DNA of 38,898 nt from Rodentibacter myodis (GTDB lineage Bacteria; Pseudomonadota; Gammaproteobacteria; Enterobacterales; Pasteurellaceae): positions 1 through 38,898 of the forward strand of contig NZ_MLHQ01000002.1 of the NCBI RefSeq assembly GCF_001999305.1, in the 5' to 3' direction. Positions 36,288-38,898 of this stretch are shown here, in pieces; the first letter of the stretch is position 1; each line of letters starts with the position of its first letter. The notes below the pieces were generated by a model. It was given only the letters and a program-made list of their open reading frames with translations, did no database searches and was not told where the DNA came from. A program made the position numbers and the translations under genes.

Positions 36288-36327
36288 ATTCTAAAGAAAA
36301 AACCAAAAAATAACAATCTGGACGGCT
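36288..36327 (-). promoter_or_regulatory. metJ promoter with possible met boxes
   Basis: On the minus strand TTGTTA (36311-36316) and TAGAAT (36288-36293) lie 17 bp apart. Just upstream of and over the -35 are two adjacent 8-mers, AGCCGTCC and AGATTGTT (36312-36327). They match the met-box consensus AGACGTCT at 6 and 4 of 8 positions. The promoter is reasonable; the operator is weak. Confidence 0.5.
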
Positions 36328-36480
36328 AAATGACCGCACTTTTGCCTTTTTATTGATAATTTTTGCCAAAAATTCCCTCTTTTTTCTTTTATTTTTAGAT
36401 TATTATTCCCCCCTTAATTAATGGGGTTCTCATTTAAACATTTTTACCTGTTTTCTTTATTTTAAATTTATGGAGATTTT

Positions 36481-37296
36481 ATGAAAAAAACACTTCTAAA
36501 ATTAACCGCACTTGCGGCAGGCGTTGTGGCATTAACCGCTTGTGATAAACCCACCGACAACACCGCTGCAAACACGACAAAAGCAAAAACCGTTTTTGTT
36601 GCCGGCGCAACCGGCGTGATTGGTGAACCGCTCACCAAAGCATTAGTGGAAAAAGGCTATGTTGTGTACGGTACAACCCGTAGTGCAGATAAAGCCAAAA
36701 CCTTAGAAAGCAACGGTGTAAAACCTGTTGTATTGGATATTTACGATGTGCCGGCAGTGGAAAAAGCCGTGGTTGAAGCCAAGCCGGATGTCATCATCAG
36801 CCAACTGTCTTCTCTGCCAAAAGGCTTAAAGGAAGAAGAAATGACAGAAGGCTTAAAACGTGATAATCGCATTCGTGTGGAAGGAACACGTAATTTAATT
36901 GCCGCCGCAGAGAAAGCCGGCACGCCGAAATTTATCACACAAAGTTTTGTATTCTACGCACCAAGCGATAAAGCCCCAAACGAAACCGCACCATTACTTG
37001 ATGAAAACGATCCAATCTATGGTGAATCTACCCAAGCGATGAAAAATTTAGAAGCGCAAGTTCTCGCCGGAAAATTCACGCCTGTGGTATTACGTTACGG
37101 TTGGATTTATGGCGGTAAATCAGGTTTTGATGCGCCAATTGAAGGCTATTCCACCATTCATATTGATCGTGTTGTAGATGCCACCGTGCGTGCAGTTGAT
37201 GCAAATTTAAACGGTATTTATAACGTTTCGGAAAGCAGTCCTTTTGTGGACATCAGCAAATTCCAACAAGCCGTGCCGGAATGGAAAAATAAATAA
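36481..37296 (+). CDS. Lipoprotein with NAD(P)-binding Rossmann (SDR/epimerase-like) domain
   Basis: The 271-residue protein has a lipoprotein signal, MKKTLLKLTALAAGVVALTAC (Cys21), with Asp at +2, which in E. coli keeps lipoproteins in the inner membrane. After a short linker comes an atypical SDR/NmrA-like fold: VFVAGATGVIGEPLTKAL (dinucleotide-binding Gly motif at 42-48), VVLDIYDVPAVEKAV, VIISQLS, and RVEGTRNLIAAAEKAGTPKFI. I do not see a conventional YxxxK catalytic pair (YGESTQAMKN lacks Lys at +4). A periplasm-facing nucleotide-binding dehydratase fold is unusual; substrate and function are unknown. It ends in its own terminator, before an NTT-like transporter. An uptake signal lies in the signal-peptide codons. 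Confidence 0.85.
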   Translation: MKKTLLKLTALAAGVVALTACDKPTDNTAANTTKAKTVFVAGATGVIGEPLTKALVEKGYVVYGTTRSADKAKTLESNGVKPVVLDIYDVPAVEKAVVEAKPDVIISQLSSLPKGLKEEEMTEGLKRDNRIRVEGTRNLIAAAEKAGTPKFITQSFVFYAPSDKAPNETAPLLDENDPIYGESTQAMKNLEAQVLAGKFTPVVLRYGWIYGGKSGFDAPIEGYSTIHIDRVVDATVRAVDANLNGIYNVSESSPFVDISKFQQAVPEWKNK

Positions 37297-37318
37297 TTCC
37301 TTCAATTTATCCTCATTT

Positions 37319-37341
37319 AAGGCGTGTTTAACACGCCTTTT
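37319..37341 (+). terminator. Rho-independent terminator after the Rossmann lipoprotein
   Basis: AAGGCGTGT (37319-37327) pairs with ACACGCCTT (37331-37339) and is followed by TTCT. It lies 22 bp past the lipoprotein stop and may attenuate readthrough into the transporter gene. Confidence 0.85.
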
Positions 37342-37364
37342 CTACCCAATCCCGGGAGTTTAAA

Positions 37365-38621
37365 ATGTGCCAACTTTCTAAATTAATTGATGTGAAACCC
37401 AATGAACGTCAAGCCTTACTTTGGGCTTGGTTGTACGTTTTCGCCCTTTTCCTTGCCTACTACACTCTACGCCCCATCCGTGATGAACTGGGCGCGGCAG
37501 GCGGTGTGAAAGAGCTGAAATGGCTTTTCACCGGCTCATTAGTGACAATGCTGGCTTTAACACCACTCTATGGCTATCTCGTCAAACGTTGGCGGCGTGA
37601 ACGCTTTATTGCCATCGCCTATCGTTTCTTTATGTTGAACTTAGTCGCCTTTGCCGCATTAATGTGGACGGCGGAAGGTGATCTCCTCGTTTGGACAGGG
37701 CGTATCTTTTTTATTTGGGTGTCGGTTTTTAACCTTTTTGTGGTTTCCGTATTCTGGTCGTTAATGTCCGATGTATTCAATACAGAACAAAGCAAACGTC
37801 TCTTTGGCTTTCTCAGTGCCGGAGCCACCCTTGGCGGTATTGCCGGTTCAGCCTTTATTTCCCTCTTTGCCGACACCTTCAATAATTATGTGTGGCTACT
37901 GCTTTCTATTCTTTTATTAGAAGTTGCCGTACAAGCCGCCAAACGTATTTCTGCCTTAGGCGCACACGAAGTTCAACATAATCAAAACGATCAAAATCAA
38001 ATCGGCGGCGGTGTGTTGGCAGGGTTAAAACGCACGTTCCAATCACCTTATTTACTAGGTATTTCCGCCTTTATTTTATGTTATTCCGTGACGTCCACCA
38101 TTCTCTATTTCCAACAAGCCGATATAGTCAATGCGAATCTCACCAATAAAGCCGAACGCACGGCATTCTTTGCCAATATTGATTTATGGGTAAATAGCCT
38201 GACTTTAATCTTCCAAATTGGCTTAACGGGAAGAATAATGAAATACTTTGGTATTCTACCGGTGTTGGTGATTTTACCGTTATTCAGTGCAGGCAGTTTC
38301 GCCCTACTCGCCGCTTCACCAACGCTGGCGATTTTTGTCCTCGTACAGGTTGCCCGCCGTGTCAGCAATTTCGCCTTTACCCGCCCATCACGGGAGGTAC
38401 TCTTCACCCGACTGAACCGCGAAGATCGCTACAAAGCAAAAAATGTGATCGATACGGTGATCTACCGCAGTGGCGACCAACTCGGCTCTTGGGGCTATGC
38501 CGCACTTGCCGGTGCCGGATTAAGTTTAACCGCCATCTCTTGGCTTGCCGTTCCCCTTTGCTTGATTTGGACGGCATTAAGCGTATGGCTGGCAAAACAA
38601 GAAAATCCTTACGGTAATTAA
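37365..38621 (+). CDS. NTT/MFS-like membrane transporter
   Basis: The 418-residue protein has about 11-12 membrane helices and no signal peptide. The pattern resembles the NTP/NDP-exchange (ATP:ADP antiporter-like) branch of the major facilitator superfamily: AYYTLRPIRDELG near residue 30, SDVFNTEQSKRLFGFLSAGATLGGIAG near 140, and the C-terminal PSREVLFTRLNREDRYKAKNVIDTVIYRSGD. Many free-living bacterial members carry unknown substrates, so nucleotide transport is only a possibility. It has GGGAG before the ATG and lies 68 bp after the Rossmann lipoprotein, with a terminator in between. Confidence 0.83.
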   Translation: MCQLSKLIDVKPNERQALLWAWLYVFALFLAYYTLRPIRDELGAAGGVKELKWLFTGSLVTMLALTPLYGYLVKRWRRERFIAIAYRFFMLNLVAFAALMWTAEGDLLVWTGRIFFIWVSVFNLFVVSVFWSLMSDVFNTEQSKRLFGFLSAGATLGGIAGSAFISLFADTFNNYVWLLLSILLLEVAVQAAKRISALGAHEVQHNQNDQNQIGGGVLAGLKRTFQSPYLLGISAFILCYSVTSTILYFQQADIVNANLTNKAERTAFFANIDLWVNSLTLIFQIGLTGRIMKYFGILPVLVILPLFSAGSFALLAASPTLAIFVLVQVARRVSNFAFTRPSREVLFTRLNREDRYKAKNVIDTVIYRSGDQLGSWGYAALAGAGLSLTAISWLAVPLCLIWTALSVWLAKQENPYGN

Positions 38622-38875
38622 CCAAATAATTTCGACTTATCATTCTTCTTAATTTGTAATCCATTTAAGAACACAGAAATAAATTCGACAGTACCGATCT
38701 CCATCTGCCCGTTTTATCTAATCGATGGGCGTTTTACACTGACAACCACAAAAAACACTAAAAAATGACCGCACTTTTGAACACCTAACCAACTGCCCGA
38801 CTACACTTGAATTCTATAAAAAATAAGATAGACTCTCCCCTTACTTGAATGGCATAAAAAAACAGTGGTTCACCT
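38622..38875. other. Intergenic region before the CAAT-repeat gene
   Basis: 254 bp without a credible gene. It holds a weak GCCC/GGGC dyad (about 38708-38731) followed by GTTTTA, which could end the transporter transcript, and an uptake signal (38768-38776). AT-rich sequence with possible promoter boxes (TTGAAT near 38807) leads up to the ATG at 38876. No strong ribosome-binding site is visible. Confidence 0.5.
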
Positions 38876-38898
38876 ATGGATCAATCAATCAATCAATC
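38876..38898 (+). CDS. Start of probable phase-variable gene (CAAT repeats), truncated by window
   Basis: ATG 38876 is followed by GAT and then by tandem CAAT units to the end of the window, encoding M-D then the repeating Gln-Ser-Ile-Asn. An ATG immediately followed by CAAT tetranucleotides is the arrangement of Haemophilus lic-type (LPS phosphorylcholine, galactosyl- and sialyltransferase) phase-variable genes. Only about 7 codons are visible, so the product is unknown. Confidence 0.6.
38880..38898. repeat. Tetranucleotide (CAAT)n microsatellite, cut by window end
   Basis: At least four perfect tandem CAAT units (38882-38897) plus flanking partial units run to the last base. The true copy number is unknown because the window ends inside the tract. 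Slipped-strand changes of 4 bp would switch the reading frame starting at 38876. Confidence 0.85.

Overview
The window is chromosomal DNA from a member of the Pasteurellaceae, most likely the Haemophilus/Aggregatibacter branch. I count about 29 copies of the 9-bp Hin-type DNA uptake signal (AAGTGCGGT or its complement), roughly one per 1.3 kb. The gene blocks rplU-rpmA-EamA-obgE, ispB-queH, arcA/dsbD, purH-purD-glyA and yajC-secD-secF are typical of that family. Base composition looks moderately AT-rich throughout. Species cannot be fixed from the sequence alone.

Layout. (1) 1-4309: the 3' part of a type VI secretion vgrG, a DUF4123 adaptor, a lipoprotein and a DUF2235 (Tle1-like) phospholipase effector. 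vgrG and the effector both look frameshifted, whereas I see no frameshift in the other 34 kb. (2) 4419-7569: yajC-secD-secF, ancillary Sec translocase. (3) 7794-14292, minus strand: DUF1294 protein and glyA, an AT-rich phosphoethanolamine-transferase-like gene, then purD and purH with a PurR-type operator at purH. (4) 14427-18177: DoxX protein and dsbD on minus, diverging from arcA and smpB on plus. (5) 18242-21097: obgE, an EamA transporter, rpmA and rplU (minus). (6) 21312-25195: ispB, queH and a PsiE-like gene (plus), tRNA-Ala and gltX (minus). (7) 25322-25835: four identical tandem tRNA-Val(UAC) genes behind a strong promoter. (8) 25941-30737: a cytosine-deaminase-like amidohydrolase, yejM-yejL diverging from yejK, then bamE. 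(9) 30806-32933: the cpxRA envelope-stress pair. (10) 33070-36242: copper export copZ-copA with divergent cueR, and metJ. (11) 36481-38621: a membrane-anchored Rossmann-fold lipoprotein and an NTT-like transporter. (12) 38876-38898: an ATG followed at once by CAAT tetranucleotide repeats, the start of a probable phase-variable gene that runs out of the window.

Most of the window is conserved housekeeping sequence. The parts worth a second look are the decaying T6SS effector cassette at the left edge, the AT-rich LPS-modification gene between purD and glyA, the four-copy tRNA array, the secreted Rossmann-fold protein beside an NTT-like transporter, and the truncated CAAT-repeat gene at the right edge. 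Uptake-signal dyads also appear to be reused as transcription terminators, and one uptake signal sits inside the predicted yejK promoter.
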